A stretch of DNA of 64,000 nt, from assembly GCA_021154985.1 (NCBI GenBank), contig JAJNQE010000025.1:19422-83421 (forward strand), read 5' to 3'. The notes under the pieces were generated by a model. It was not told where the DNA came from and searched no databases. It worked only from the letters and a program-made list of their open reading frames with translations. Shown one piece after another: positions 1-8,019 of this stretch. Position numbers and translations under genes: made by a program. Position 1 is the first letter of the stretch, and each line of letters opens with the position of its first letter. This DNA comes from Hydrogenophaga sp. (GTDB lineage Bacteria > Pseudomonadota > Gammaproteobacteria > Burkholderiales > Burkholderiaceae_C).

Positions 1-2
1 GC

Positions 3-290
3 GTGGACGACGGCAACAGCGCCTACGACCCGGCCCAAGGCGACTGGAAAACGCTCGTCACGTTTTTCAGTCCCACAGAGGCCTACCTGCTGCGCGGGTG
101 CTTGCAAGCGGGCGGCGTTCCCGCCACGGTGGCCGACGCGCATCTGGTGCAGAGCTACACCCTGCTGGCGGGCGCCATTCCGGTTCGGGTGATGGTGCCC
201 GAGCTGCGTTTTGCCGAAGCCGAAGCCGTGGTTGCGGCCTTCAAGCGCGGCGATTTCAGTCTGGACGACACAGACCCCGAGACACCATGA
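3..290 (+). CDS. DUF2007 family protein (putative signal-transducing protein), possibly 5' truncated
   Basis: A 95-residue protein whose residues 15-85 read like the small DUF2007 fold: an opening segment about responding to features 'along the chain' (TFFSPTEAYLLRGCLQAGG), then an AVPVRV-like strand and an EAEAVVAAF helix. DUF2007 proteins are soluble alpha/beta proteins of unknown function, named putative signal-transducing proteins only from fold. The reading frame opens with GTG at the third base of the window, so the true start may lie upstream. Its TGA overlaps the ATG of the following oxidoreductase (ATGA), so the two are probably co-translated. No partner or ligand can be read from the sequence. 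Confidence 0.65.
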   Translation: MDDGNSAYDPAQGDWKTLVTFFSPTEAYLLRGCLQAGGVPATVADAHLVQSYTLLAGAIPVRVMVPELRFAEAEAVVAAFKRGDFSLDDTDPETP

Positions 291-1930
291 ACAACACCAC
301 CTTCGACTTCATCGTCATTGGCGCCGGCACCGCGGGCTGCCTGCTGGCCAACCGCCTGAGCGCCGACGCGAGCAAGCGTGTGCTGCTGGTCGAGGCTGGC
401 CGCAAGGACGACTACCACTGGATCCACATCCCCGTGGGATACCTCTACTGCATCGGCAACCCGCGCACCGACTGGCTCTACCAGACCGAGCCCGACCCGG
501 GGCTCAACGGCCGCCGGCTTCGCTACCCGCGCGGCAAGGGCCTGGGCGGTTGCTCCAGCATCAACGGGATGATCTACATGCGCGGACAGAGCCGCGACTA
601 CGACCAGTGGGCCAGCCTCACGGGCGACGACGCCTGGCGCTGGGACAACTGCCTGCCCGACTTCAAGGCGCACGAAAACCACCACCGGCTCGACGCCGCG
701 CAAGACCCCGCGTTTGCAAGGTTGCACGGCCATGGCGGTGAGTGGCGCATCGAAAAACAGCGCCTGCGCTGGGACGTGCTGGACGCCTTCGCTCAAGCCG
801 CGCAACAGGCCGGCGTGCCCGCCACGCCCGACTTCAACACCGGCAACAACGAAGGCGTTGGCTACTTCGAGGTGAACCAGAAAAGCGGCTGGCGCTGGAA
901 CGCCTCCAAGGCCTTCCTGCGCCCCGCCCAGGGCCGCCCCAACCTCACGGTGTGGACCGAAACCACCACCGAACAACTGGTGCTGGAGCGCGACGCCGCT
1001 GGCCAGCTGCGCTGCACAGGTGTGGCGCTGCTGCGCGACGGACAGCGCGTGCGCGTGTCGGCCACCCAGGAGGTGGTGCTGAGCGCAGGCAGCATCGGCT
1101 CACCGGCCATCTTGCAGCGCTCGGGCATTGGCCCGGCCGCTGTGTTGCAGCAGCTCGGCATCGCGGTGCAACACCACCTGCCCGGGGTGGGCGAAAACCT
1201 GCAGGACCACCTGCAGATCCGCGCGGTGTTCAAGGTGCAGGGAGCAACCACGCTCAACGTGCTGGCCAGCAGTCTGTGGGGCAAAGCGAAGATCGGCCTG
1301 GAATACGCGCTCAAGCGAAGCGGCCCCATGAGCATGGCGCCCAGCCAGCTCGGCGCCTTCACCCGCAGCGACCCGGCCCAGCCCTGGCCCAACATCCAGT
1401 ACCACGTGCAGCCGCTCAGCCTGGATGCGTTTGGTGAACCGCTGCACAGCTTCCCCGCGTTCACCGCCAGCGTGTGCAACCTCAACCCGACCAGCCGAGG
1501 GCATGTGCGGATCACCTCGGCGCAGCCCGGCGCCGCGCCGGCGATTGCGCCGAATTACCTGAGCACATCCGAAGACCGCCAGGTGGCCGCCGACAGCCTG
1601 CGCGTGACGCGCCGAATCGTGGCCCAGCCGGCGCTGGCGAAATATCAGCCGCAGGAGCACAAGCCGGGTGTGCAGTTTCAGAGCGACGACGAGCTGGCCC
1701 GGCTGGCCGGCGACATCGCCAGCACGATTTTTCACCCGGTGGGCACCACCAAGATGGGTGCCGACAACGACCCCCTGGCGGTGGTGGACAGCCACCTGCG
1801 CGTGCGCGGCGTGGCGGGTTTGCGCGTGGTCGATGCGGGCGTGATGCCCACCATCACCAGCGGCAACACCAACAGCCCCACCCTGATGATTGCGGAGAAG
1901 GCAGCGCGCTGGATCTTGAACGCGGCGTGA
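287..1930 (+). CDS. GMC family FAD-dependent oxidoreductase (choline/alcohol dehydrogenase-like)
   Basis: A 547-residue flavoprotein of the glucose-methanol-choline family, which oxidises alcohols to aldehydes using FAD. Visible are the dinucleotide-binding GAGTAG at residues 12-17, the adenine-ribose glutamate in LLVEAG near 37, GMC signature 1 (GKGLGGCSSINGMIYMRG) at about 83-100, signature 2 (GSIGSPAILQRSGIGP) near 268-283, and the catalytic histidine in FHPVGTTKMG near 483 with an asparagine in NTNSPTLM near 526. Length is normal for the bacterial choline dehydrogenase group. The ATG at 287 was chosen because the flavin-binding strand starts ten residues later and the codon overlaps the upstream stop. 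The substrate cannot be told; the family covers choline, medium-chain alcohols and polyethylene glycol. Confidence 0.93.
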   Translation: MNNTTFDFIVIGAGTAGCLLANRLSADASKRVLLVEAGRKDDYHWIHIPVGYLYCIGNPRTDWLYQTEPDPGLNGRRLRYPRGKGLGGCSSINGMIYMRGQSRDYDQWASLTGDDAWRWDNCLPDFKAHENHHRLDAAQDPAFARLHGHGGEWRIEKQRLRWDVLDAFAQAAQQAGVPATPDFNTGNNEGVGYFEVNQKSGWRWNASKAFLRPAQGRPNLTVWTETTTEQLVLERDAAGQLRCTGVALLRDGQRVRVSATQEVVLSAGSIGSPAILQRSGIGPAAVLQQLGIAVQHHLPGVGENLQDHLQIRAVFKVQGATTLNVLASSLWGKAKIGLEYALKRSGPMSMAPSQLGAFTRSDPAQPWPNIQYHVQPLSLDAFGEPLHSFPAFTASVCNLNPTSRGHVRITSAQPGAAPAIAPNYLSTSEDRQVAADSLRVTRRIVAQPALAKYQPQEHKPGVQFQSDDELARLAGDIASTIFHPVGTTKMGADNDPLAVVDSHLRVRGVAGLRVVDAGVMPTITSGNTNSPTLMIAEKAARWILNAA

Positions 1931-1943
1931 CCGGAAGCCGACC

Positions 1944-2025
1944 GATCCGCCGCCGGGCCGCCCCAAGGCGGATCAGCCCCCTCGGGGGGCAGCGGACCAC
2001 GCGCAGCGAGGGAGCGTGGGGGCCT
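1944..2025. repeat. GC-rich dispersed intergenic repeat with hairpins, between convergent genes
   Basis: The gap between the oxidoreductase and the oppositely oriented kup holds an 8-bp inverted repeat (GATCCGCC at 1944-1951, GGCGGATC at 1967-1974), then a second hairpin (GCCCCC 1976-1981 with GGGGGC 1985-1990), then a G-rich tail running to the kup stop. From memory, similar blocks recur between genes in Comamonadaceae genomes. Here it could end transcription from both sides, although there is no T-tract. Related blocks in this window are at 15503-15570 and 61342-61414. Confidence 0.55.
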
Positions 2026-3892
2026 ATATCTCGATTTTCGAGCCGAGCTCGATCACCGCGTTGTTCGGCAGGTGCAGAAATTGCGCGGCCGCGCTGGCGT
2101 TGTGGTGCATCTGGGCAAACAGCTTTTCGCGCCACGGCGCCATGCCGCCACCCAGCGTGGGCGTGACCACGTCGCGTGAGAGGAAGTAGCTGGTCGTCAT
2201 CGCCTCCATCTCGCACCCGTGGCCGCGCATCAGCTGCAGCGCCTTGGGCACATCGGGCTCGTCCTTGAAGCCGTAGTTCAGCGTCACGGCCCAGCAATCG
2301 TGGCCCAGTGGCTCGATCTGCAAGCGCTGACCAGGCGCGATCCACGGCACCTCGTGGCTGCGCACCGTCACAAACAGGTTCTGGTCGTGCAGCACCTTGT
2401 TGTGCTTGAGGTTGTGCAACATCGCGTTGGGCACATTGCCTCGCTCGGCGGTGAGGAACACCGCCGTGCCCGCCACGCGCACCGGCGGGCTCACGAACAC
2501 CGCTTCCAGAAAACCCGGCAGGTCCAGCGCCTCGGCCTGCTGGGCTTCGGCCATGAGGCTGCGGCCGCGCTTCCAGGTCATCATGAGCGTGAACACCAGC
2601 CCGCCGATGAGCAACGGAAACCAGCCACCGGCGAACAGCTTTAGCAGGTTGGAGGTGAAGAACGCGAGGTCGACCACGAAGAAGAACCCGGTGGCGGCCA
2701 CGCACAGCCACAGCGGGTATTTCCAGCCGTAGCGGATCACATAAAACGTGAGCACGGTGGTGATCAGCATGTCCAGCGTCACGGCGATGCCGTAAGCCGC
2801 GGCCAGGTTGGTGGACGACTTGAACATCACCACCGCCAGCACGATCGCGGCGAACAGGCCCCAGTTGACGAAGGGCATGTAGATCTGGCCGGTGTCGTGT
2901 TCGCTGGTGTGCTGCACCTGCAGGCGCGGCAAATACCCCAGCTGCATGGCCTGTTTGGTCACGCTGAAAGCCCCGGTGATCAGCGCCTGCGAAGCGATCA
3001 CCGTGGCCATGGTGGCCAGCAGCACCAGCGGCAGCAAGGCCCAGTCGGGCGCCATGTTGAAGAACGGGTTTTTCACCGCCTCGGGCCGCTCGAGCAAAAG
3101 CGCGCCCTGGCCAAAGTAGTTCAGCGTCAGGCAAGGCATGACCACCAGAAACCAGGCCAGGCGGATCGGCTTCTTGCCGAAATGGCCCAGGTCGGCGTAA
3201 AGCGCTTCAGCCCCGGTGACACACAGCACCACCGCGCCCAGGATGATGAAGGTGGTGCCCGGCTGCTGCCACATGAAGCGCAGCGCATGGTGCGGACTGA
3301 GCGCGGCCAGGATCTCGGGGTGGTCCACGATCTGCACCACGCCCAGACCGGCGACGGTGAGGAACCACACCACGGTGATGGGGCCGAAAAACTTGCCGAT
3401 GCCGCCGGTGCCGCGTTTTTGCACCGCGAACAGCGCGAACAGCACCAGCAACGTGATCGGCACCACGTACTGGCGGAAAGCGGGCGAGATGACCTCCAGG
3501 CCTTCCACCGCCGACAGCACCGAGATCGCCGGGGTGATGACACCGTCACCGTAGAACAGCGCGGTGCCGAAGATGCCGATGGCCAGCAGTGTCTGGCGCA
3601 GCTCGGGCCGGTCTTTCACCGCGGTGGAGGCCAGTGCCAGCATGGCAATGAGGCCGCCCTCGCCGTGGTTGTCGGCACGCAGCACCAACACCACGTACTT
3701 CAGCGACACGATCACGGTCAGCGTCCAGAACAGGATGGACAGGATGCCGTAGACGTTGGCGTGGGTGAAGGGAACGTGGCCGGAACCGAAGACTTCCTTG
3801 ACGGCGTACAGCACGCTGGTGCCGATGTCGCCGTAGACCACACCGATGGCGCCCAGGGTGAGCGCGGCAAGAGACGATTTGGAAGCTGACAC
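2024..3892 (-). CDS. kup: Low-affinity potassium transport protein Kup
   Basis: A 622-residue inner-membrane K+/H+ symporter of the KUP/HAK family. The family-typical first membrane segment with GAIGVVYGDIGTSVLYA lies at residues 14-30, followed by about twelve hydrophobic segments up to residue 450 and a cytoplasmic C-terminal domain of about 170 residues, as usual for Kup. The conserved block FYGDGVITPAISVLSA is at about 112-127. The frame starts with GTG at 3892; no strong ribosome-binding site precedes it, but the first membrane segment sits right after it, so an earlier start is unlikely. It is transcribed alone, convergent with the GMC oxidoreductase. Confidence 0.96.
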   Translation of the reverse strand: MSASKSSLAALTLGAIGVVYGDIGTSVLYAVKEVFGSGHVPFTHANVYGILSILFWTLTVIVSLKYVVLVLRADNHGEGGLIAMLALASTAVKDRPELRQTLLAIGIFGTALFYGDGVITPAISVLSAVEGLEVISPAFRQYVVPITLLVLFALFAVQKRGTGGIGKFFGPITVVWFLTVAGLGVVQIVDHPEILAALSPHHALRFMWQQPGTTFIILGAVVLCVTGAEALYADLGHFGKKPIRLAWFLVVMPCLTLNYFGQGALLLERPEAVKNPFFNMAPDWALLPLVLLATMATVIASQALITGAFSVTKQAMQLGYLPRLQVQHTSEHDTGQIYMPFVNWGLFAAIVLAVVMFKSSTNLAAAYGIAVTLDMLITTVLTFYVIRYGWKYPLWLCVAATGFFFVVDLAFFTSNLLKLFAGGWFPLLIGGLVFTLMMTWKRGRSLMAEAQQAEALDLPGFLEAVFVSPPVRVAGTAVFLTAERGNVPNAMLHNLKHNKVLHDQNLFVTVRSHEVPWIAPGQRLQIEPLGHDCWAVTLNYGFKDEPDVPKALQLMRGHGCEMEAMTTSYFLSRDVVTPTLGGGMAPWREKLFAQMHHNASAAAQFLHLPNNAVIELGSKIEI

Positions 3893-3953
3893 AAAACAAC
3901 CCCGGCCTTGCGGGCGCGGGGCAGGTTGTCTGGGGACCGCGATTTTGCGCCTG

Positions 3954-3981
3954 CCCCGGCCTCCGTGTCTGTGGGCCGGGG
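3954..3981 (-). terminator. GC hairpin downstream of gshA, weak terminator candidate
   Basis: An 8-bp inverted repeat (CCCCGGCC 3954-3961 with GGCCGGGG 3974-3981) with a 12-base loop, about 45 bases past the gshA stop on the minus strand. There is no T-run after it, so intrinsic termination is uncertain; it may only stabilise the gshA message. Confidence 0.25.
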
Positions 3982-4024
3982 GCTCTAAAGCGCAGCTCCA
4001 GTGTCTATGTTGCGCTGCAGCAAC

Positions 4025-5317
4025 TCACTCGTAGACCTCGGCGTCGGGGTCGGTGGCTTCCAGCTCGTAGCTCGCCGCCAGCATGGCCAGGCGGCCAATG
4101 ACGCCGTACATGTAGAAGCGGTTGGGCACGCTCGCACCCGGTTTGACGCCGGGCTGCGGCAGCTGCGCGCTCTGCTCGAACGCCAGCGGCACGTAGCTGG
4201 AGCCGGGTGCGTTGAGGTTTTCGTCCACGCCACGGTCGGCGTGCACGCGGTAGAAGCCGCCCACCACGTAGCGGTCCATCATGTAGACCACCGGCTCGGC
4301 CACCGCGCTGTTGATGCGCTCGTTGGTGAGCACACCTTCTTGAATGATCACCTCGTGCACCGCCTGGCCCGACTGTGTGACGGCCATGTGGGCCTTGGTC
4401 TTGGCGGAAAGGTTGTCGATCTCGCGCGCGTCGCGCACGGTGAGGATGCCCATGCCGCCGGTGCCGTTGTCGGCCTTGACCACGACAAACGGCTTCTCGT
4501 TGATGCCGTACTCCTTGTACTTGCGGCGGATCTTGCCCAGCAGCGCGTCGGTGTTGCTGCGCAGGCATTCGAGCCCGGCGTCGGTGTTGAAGTCGACCTC
4601 GCCGCACTGGTTGAACATCGGATTGATCAGCCAGTGGTCCATGCCGAGGAGCTTGCCGAAGCGCTTGGACACCTCTTCGTAGGCCTTGAAGTGGTGGCTC
4701 TTGCGCCGCGTGGGCCAGCCACCGTGCAGCGGCGGCAGCAGGTACTGCTCGTGCAGGTCTTCCACGATGCCGGGCACGCCCGCGCTCAGGTCGTTGTTGA
4801 GCAGGATGGTGCAGGGATCGAAGTTTTTCAGGCCCAGGCGCCGCTTGGTGCGGATCAGCGGCTCCAGCACCACCTTTTCGCCACCTGGCAGCTCGATCGT
4901 GGTGGGCGCCTTGATGTCGTTGGACATGGAGCCCAGCCGCACATTGAGACCGGCCATGTAGAAGATGCGCTGAAGCTGCGCCAGGTTGCTCAGGTAGAAG
5001 GTGTCACGCGTGTTCTCGGGGATCAGCAGCAGGTTCTTGGCCTCGGGGCAGATCTTCTCGATCGCGGCCATGGCCGCCTGCACCGCCAGGGGAATCATCT
5101 CGGGCGTGAGGTGGTTCCAGCCGCCGGGGTAGAGGTTGGTGTCCACCGGTGCCAGCTTGAAGCCGGCGTTGCGCACGTCGACCGAGCTGTAGAACGGCGG
5201 CGTGTGCTCCATCCACTCCAGCCGGAACCAGCGCTCGATCACCGGGGTGGACTCGAGGATGCGCTGCTCAAGCTCGTTGATGGGGCCGGTGAGGGCGGTG
5301 ACGAGGTGGGGGACCAT
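4025..5317 (-). CDS. gshA: Glutamate-cysteine ligase, proteobacterial (Thiobacillus/Bordetella) type
   Basis: A 430-residue cytosolic enzyme that joins glutamate and cysteine with ATP, the first step of glutathione synthesis. It belongs to the separate GshA family of beta- and some gammaproteobacteria, not the E. coli type; typical blocks are the LAPVDTNLYPGGWNHL stretch near residues 55-70, IPENTRDTFYLSNLAQL near 110-126, and VVKADNGTGGMGILTVRDA near 290-308. The ATG at 5317 was chosen because family members begin with MVPHLVTAL-like sequence; the frame remains open upstream but that part overlaps the brnT promoter region. The usual partner gshB is not in the window on either side. Confidence 0.92.
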   Translation of the reverse strand: MVPHLVTALTGPINELEQRILESTPVIERWFRLEWMEHTPPFYSSVDVRNAGFKLAPVDTNLYPGGWNHLTPEMIPLAVQAAMAAIEKICPEAKNLLLIPENTRDTFYLSNLAQLQRIFYMAGLNVRLGSMSNDIKAPTTIELPGGEKVVLEPLIRTKRRLGLKNFDPCTILLNNDLSAGVPGIVEDLHEQYLLPPLHGGWPTRRKSHHFKAYEEVSKRFGKLLGMDHWLINPMFNQCGEVDFNTDAGLECLRSNTDALLGKIRRKYKEYGINEKPFVVVKADNGTGGMGILTVRDAREIDNLSAKTKAHMAVTQSGQAVHEVIIQEGVLTNERINSAVAEPVVYMMDRYVVGGFYRVHADRGVDENLNAPGSSYVPLAFEQSAQLPQPGVKPGASVPNRFYMYGVIGRLAMLAASYELEATDPDAEVYE

Positions 5318-5381
5318 GGGAGGAGGCCTGCGGTGACAACGGGTGGGGGTAGTCAGTGTAATGGGGTCGCATGATGACTTT

Positions 5382-5397
5382 GCAAGGCATTCCTTGC
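5382..5397. promoter_or_regulatory. Inverted repeat upstream of brnT, candidate BrnA operator
   Basis: Perfect 6-bp arms GCAAGG (5382-5387) and CCTTGC (5392-5397) separated by four bases. The repeat touches the upstream edge of the candidate -35 box of brnT. BrnTA operons are known to be repressed by the BrnTA complex at palindromes in the promoter, so this is the best operator candidate here. It is an inference from position and symmetry only. Confidence 0.4.
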
Positions 5398-5426
5398 TTG
5401 CCCATCGATCAAATCGTACATACAAT
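5398..5426 (+). promoter_or_regulatory. Candidate brnTA promoter with near-leaderless start
   Basis: TTGCCC (5398-5403) and TACAAT (5421-5426) are spaced by exactly 17 bases and resemble a sigma-70 -35/-10 pair. The predicted transcription start, about 5432-5434, falls on or next to the GTG start codon of brnT, which has no Shine-Dalgarno sequence, so the brnT message may be leaderless or nearly so. Confidence 0.45.
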
Positions 5427-5433
5427 AAAGATC

Positions 5434-5712
5434 GTGCAAATCAGCTTCGATCCTGAAAAGAACGAACGAAACATCCGCGAGCGCAACTTGCCGTTTGCTC
5501 AGGCCGTGGATTTTGATTTCAACAACGCGCTCGTCGAGATCGACAGTCGGCATGCCTACGGCGAGAAGCGCTACGTGGCACTGGGCCACCTTCGCGGCCG
5601 GTTGCATGTCTTGTGTTTCACAGAAACCCTTGAGGGCATTCGTGTCATCAGTTTTCGAAAAGCCAACGAACGGGAGGTAAAACGCCATGGCCGTATCCAA
5701 GCCCCTGACTAA
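5434..5712 (+). CDS. brnT: BrnT family toxin
   Basis: A 92-residue protein matching the BrnT toxin family of type II toxin-antitoxin systems, RelE-like ribonucleases that inhibit translation. The diagnostic opening (QISFDPEKNERNIRERN) with its Asp-Pro and Asn-Arg residues is at positions 2-18, a GEKRYVALG strand near 43-51, and the terminal VISFRKANEREVKRH block near 71-85. The GTG at 5434 is preferred over an in-frame ATG at 5371 because BrnT proteins start just before the FDP motif; the longer version would add 21 residues of unlikely sequence and cross the promoter. Its 3' end overlaps brnA by 26 bases, as expected for a coupled toxin-antitoxin pair. Confidence 0.88.
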   Translation: MQISFDPEKNERNIRERNLPFAQAVDFDFNNALVEIDSRHAYGEKRYVALGHLRGRLHVLCFTETLEGIRVISFRKANEREVKRHGRIQAPD

Positions 5713-5968
5713 CGCCGCAGGCGAAGTCCGCGAATTGACCGCAGCCGATGTGAAGCGCTTCAAACCCGCAAAACACGCCCTGCCGGGCAGTTTGATGGCA
5801 AAGCTCAAGGTGCGCGGGCCGCAAAAAACGCCCACCAAGGAGCGGATCACGATCCGCCTGTCACCCGAAGTCGTTCAGGAATTCCGTGACACCGGCGAGG
5901 GTTGGCAGACCCGGGTTGACTCAGCGCTCAAGGACTGGTTGCGTTCGCACGACCCAGCCAACGTTTAG
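5687..5968 (+). CDS. brnA: BrnA family antitoxin
   Basis: A 93-residue antitoxin partner of BrnT. The C-terminal part (ERITIRLSPEVVQEFRDTG onward, from about residue 51) is the ribbon-helix-helix-like DNA-binding and dimerisation segment of BrnA, and GWQTRVDSALKDWLRSH is the characteristic ending. The first 45 residues are basic and flexible, where BrnA contacts the toxin. A good ribosome-binding site (GGAGG at 5673-5677) precedes the ATG, in contrast to brnT, so the antitoxin should be translated better than the toxin. It is convergent with the DUF2277 gene and overlaps its stop by four bases. Confidence 0.9.
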   Translation: MAVSKPLTNAAGEVRELTAADVKRFKPAKHALPGSLMAKLKVRGPQKTPTKERITIRLSPEVVQEFRDTGEGWQTRVDSALKDWLRSHDPANV

Positions 5969-6234
5969 ACCCCGAAGCGCGCGGCCGTGCGCGCACGGGC
6001 CTTGGCCGCTTCCACGTCGCGGTCGCGCGGCTCGGCGCTGGTGCGCAGCGACTGGATGAGCTCGCGGGCAGAGCCGGCCACCTGCTCCACTGCGCGCTCA
6101 AACGCGGCCTCGTTGGCCTGCGACGGCACGTTGAACCCGCTGAGCTTGCGCACGAACTGCAAGGCCGCGTCACGGATTTCCAGCTCCGTGGCGGGTGGTT
6201 CGAAATTGAACAGGGTCTTGATGTTGCGGCACAT
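5965..6234 (-). CDS. DUF2277 family protein
   Basis: An 89-residue protein starting MCRNIKTLFNFEPPAT, the well-conserved opening of DUF2277. Family members are about 90 residues, soluble and of unknown function. The ATG at 6234 is supported by a GGAG-type ribosome-binding site just upstream on the minus strand and by the family start; a longer frame to 6261 would run into proA. The downstream two thirds is predicted helical (RDAALQFVRKLSGFNVPS, then an Ala/Arg-rich C-terminus). It lies 23 bases after the proA stop in the same orientation and is probably co-transcribed with it. Confidence 0.85.
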   Translation of the reverse strand: MCRNIKTLFNFEPPATELEIRDAALQFVRKLSGFNVPSQANEAAFERAVEQVAGSARELIQSLRTSAEPRDRDVEAAKARARTAARFGV

Positions 6235-6257
6235 GGCCTCTCCCTCCAGACAGTCGA

Positions 6258-7538
6258 TCACCCCCGCACTTCGCCCTCGCCCAGCACCACATATTTCAGC
6301 GAGGTCAGGCCCTCCACGCCCACCGGCCCACGCGCGTGAAACTTGTCGGTGGAAATACCAATTTCGGCACCCAGGCCAAACTCAAAGCCATCCGCGAAGC
6401 GGGTGCTGGTGTTCACCATCACGCTGGCCGAATCCACCTCGCGCAGAAAGCGCTGCGCGTGCACGTGGTCGGTGGTGAGGATGGCGTCGGTGTGGTGGCT
6501 GCTGTAGCGGTTGATGTGGGCAATGGCCTCGTCGACGCCGCCCACCAGCTTGATGCTGATGACGGGGGCGAGGTACTCCTCGAACCAGTCGGCTTCGGTC
6601 GCGTCTTTGAGGTCAGCACCCGGCACCGCCAGGAGGATGGCCTTGCTCTCGGGGCAGCAGCGCATCTCCACCCCCTTGGCGGCGAAGATGGCGCCGATCT
6701 TCGGCAGGAAGCTGACCGCCACGCCGCGCGCCACCAACAGGCTCTCGGTCGCGTTGCAGGGGCTGTATTTCTGGGTCTTGGCGTTGTCGGTCACCTTCAC
6801 GGCCAGCGCGATGTCGCTGGGATCGTCCACATAGGTGTGGCAGTTGCCGTCCAGGTGTTTGATCACCGGCACCTTGGCCTCGGCGCTGATGCGCTCGATG
6901 AGCCCTTTGCCGCCGCGCGGAATGATCACGTCCACGTATTGCGGCATGGTGATGAGCTGACCCACGGCGGCGCGGTCGGTGGTGGGCACGAGTTGCACCG
7001 CATCGGCCGGCAGGCCGGCGTCCACCAGCGCGCGCTGCACCAGCAAGGCCAGGGCGCGGTTGGATTCGATGGCCTCGGAGCCCCCGCGCAGAATGGCCGC
7101 ATTGCCGCTCTTGATGGCGAGCGAGGCGGCTTCAATGGTCACGTTGGGCCGGCTCTCATAGATCATGCCGAACACGCCGATGGGCACCCGCATCTGCCCC
7201 ACGCGGATGCCGCTGGGCATCTGCTTCATGCCGGTGATGTCGCCAATGATGTCGGGCATGGCCGCTAGCTGTTCACAGCCTTGCGCGCAGGTCTCCAGGA
7301 CCTTGGGCGTGAGCTTGAGGCGGTCCACCATGGGCTCGGCCAGGCCGGCGGCGCGAGCGCGCTCCAGGTCCTTGGCGTTGTCCACCTGCAGCGCGTCCAC
7401 ACTGGCGCGCAGCAAGGCGGCCAGGCCGAGCAAGGCGCGCTGCTTGGTGGCCGCGCTGGCTTTGGCCATGAGCGCCGAGGCCGCCTTGGCCTGCAGCCCC
7501 AGGGTGTTCATGAGTTCGGTGGTGTTGGTCGCGTTCAT
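6258..7538 (-). CDS. proA: Glutamate-5-semialdehyde dehydrogenase (gamma-glutamyl phosphate reductase)
   Basis: A 426-residue cytosolic NADPH-dependent enzyme reducing glutamyl-5-phosphate to glutamate semialdehyde in proline synthesis. The aldehyde-dehydrogenase-like fold is evident from IGVFGMIYESRPNVT near 115-129, the catalytic cysteine in KYSPCNATESLLV near residue 261, and the C-terminal SVMVNTSTRFADGFEFGLGAEIGIS block near 370-394. The ATG at 7538 gives the family's normal length; the frame is open upstream only because of GC bias. proB is not adjacent. The downstream DUF2277 gene is probably in the same transcript. Confidence 0.96.
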   Translation of the reverse strand: MNATNTTELMNTLGLQAKAASALMAKASAATKQRALLGLAALLRASVDALQVDNAKDLERARAAGLAEPMVDRLKLTPKVLETCAQGCEQLAAMPDIIGDITGMKQMPSGIRVGQMRVPIGVFGMIYESRPNVTIEAASLAIKSGNAAILRGGSEAIESNRALALLVQRALVDAGLPADAVQLVPTTDRAAVGQLITMPQYVDVIIPRGGKGLIERISAEAKVPVIKHLDGNCHTYVDDPSDIALAVKVTDNAKTQKYSPCNATESLLVARGVAVSFLPKIGAIFAAKGVEMRCCPESKAILLAVPGADLKDATEADWFEEYLAPVISIKLVGGVDEAIAHINRYSSHHTDAILTTDHVHAQRFLREVDSASVMVNTSTRFADGFEFGLGAEIGISTDKFHARGPVGVEGLTSLKYVVLGEGEVRG

Positions 7539-7654
7539 GGCGCGATTTTCGCAGAGGCACTGAAACTTGGGGCCGCCGGGCTCAAGTTGCCGCGGCGTTG
7601 GCCGATACACCGGATGAGATACCCACCCATCCGCCCTCCAAGCCCACCACCGCC

Positions 7655-7987
7655 ATGTCCCTGTCCATCGCCCCAGGCAGTTCGGCCGCCGCCATTGGCC
7701 TCAGCGGCATGCGCGCCGCTCAGCTCAAACTGGACTCGCACGCCCACAACGTGGCCAACGTGCAGACGCCGGACTTCAAACGGCAGGTGACGACCCAGAC
7801 CGCGCGGCCCGACAGCGGCGGCGTGGACGCGCAGATCGGCCGCGAAACCGGGGTGTCGGCGCCGTTTGACCGACTGGCTGAAGACCTGGTGGGCCAGCGC
7901 TTGAGCCTTTACAGCTTTGCCGCCAACCTGCGGACCGTGCAGACGGAAGACCGGATGCTGGGGGCGTTGCTGGACATGAAAGCCTGA
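7655..7987 (+). CDS. Flagellar basal-body rod-like protein, stand-alone
   Basis: A 110-residue protein whose N-terminus (AIGLSGMRAAQLKLDSHAHNVANVQTPDFKRQ, residues 13-44, described here in pieces) is the signature helix of flagellar axial proteins such as FlgB, FlgC and FlgG: hydrophobic start, then the Ser/Ala-HN-x-AN core followed by a Thr-Pro. The C-terminal helix (SFAANLRTVQTEDRMLGALLDMKA) also resembles the axial-protein end. What lies between is only about 40 residues, so this is a minimal axial-like protein. No other flagellar gene is nearby. It may be a diverged FlgC-like relic or a small structural protein; no function is proven. ATG at 7655 is preferred because the axial helix starts soon after. 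Confidence 0.65.
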   Translation: MSLSIAPGSSAAAIGLSGMRAAQLKLDSHAHNVANVQTPDFKRQVTTQTARPDSGGVDAQIGRETGVSAPFDRLAEDLVGQRLSLYSFAANLRTVQTEDRMLGALLDMKA

Positions 7988-8019
7988 GGGTCTGCGCGAC
8001 CGGCCGCGACCTCAAGCCT

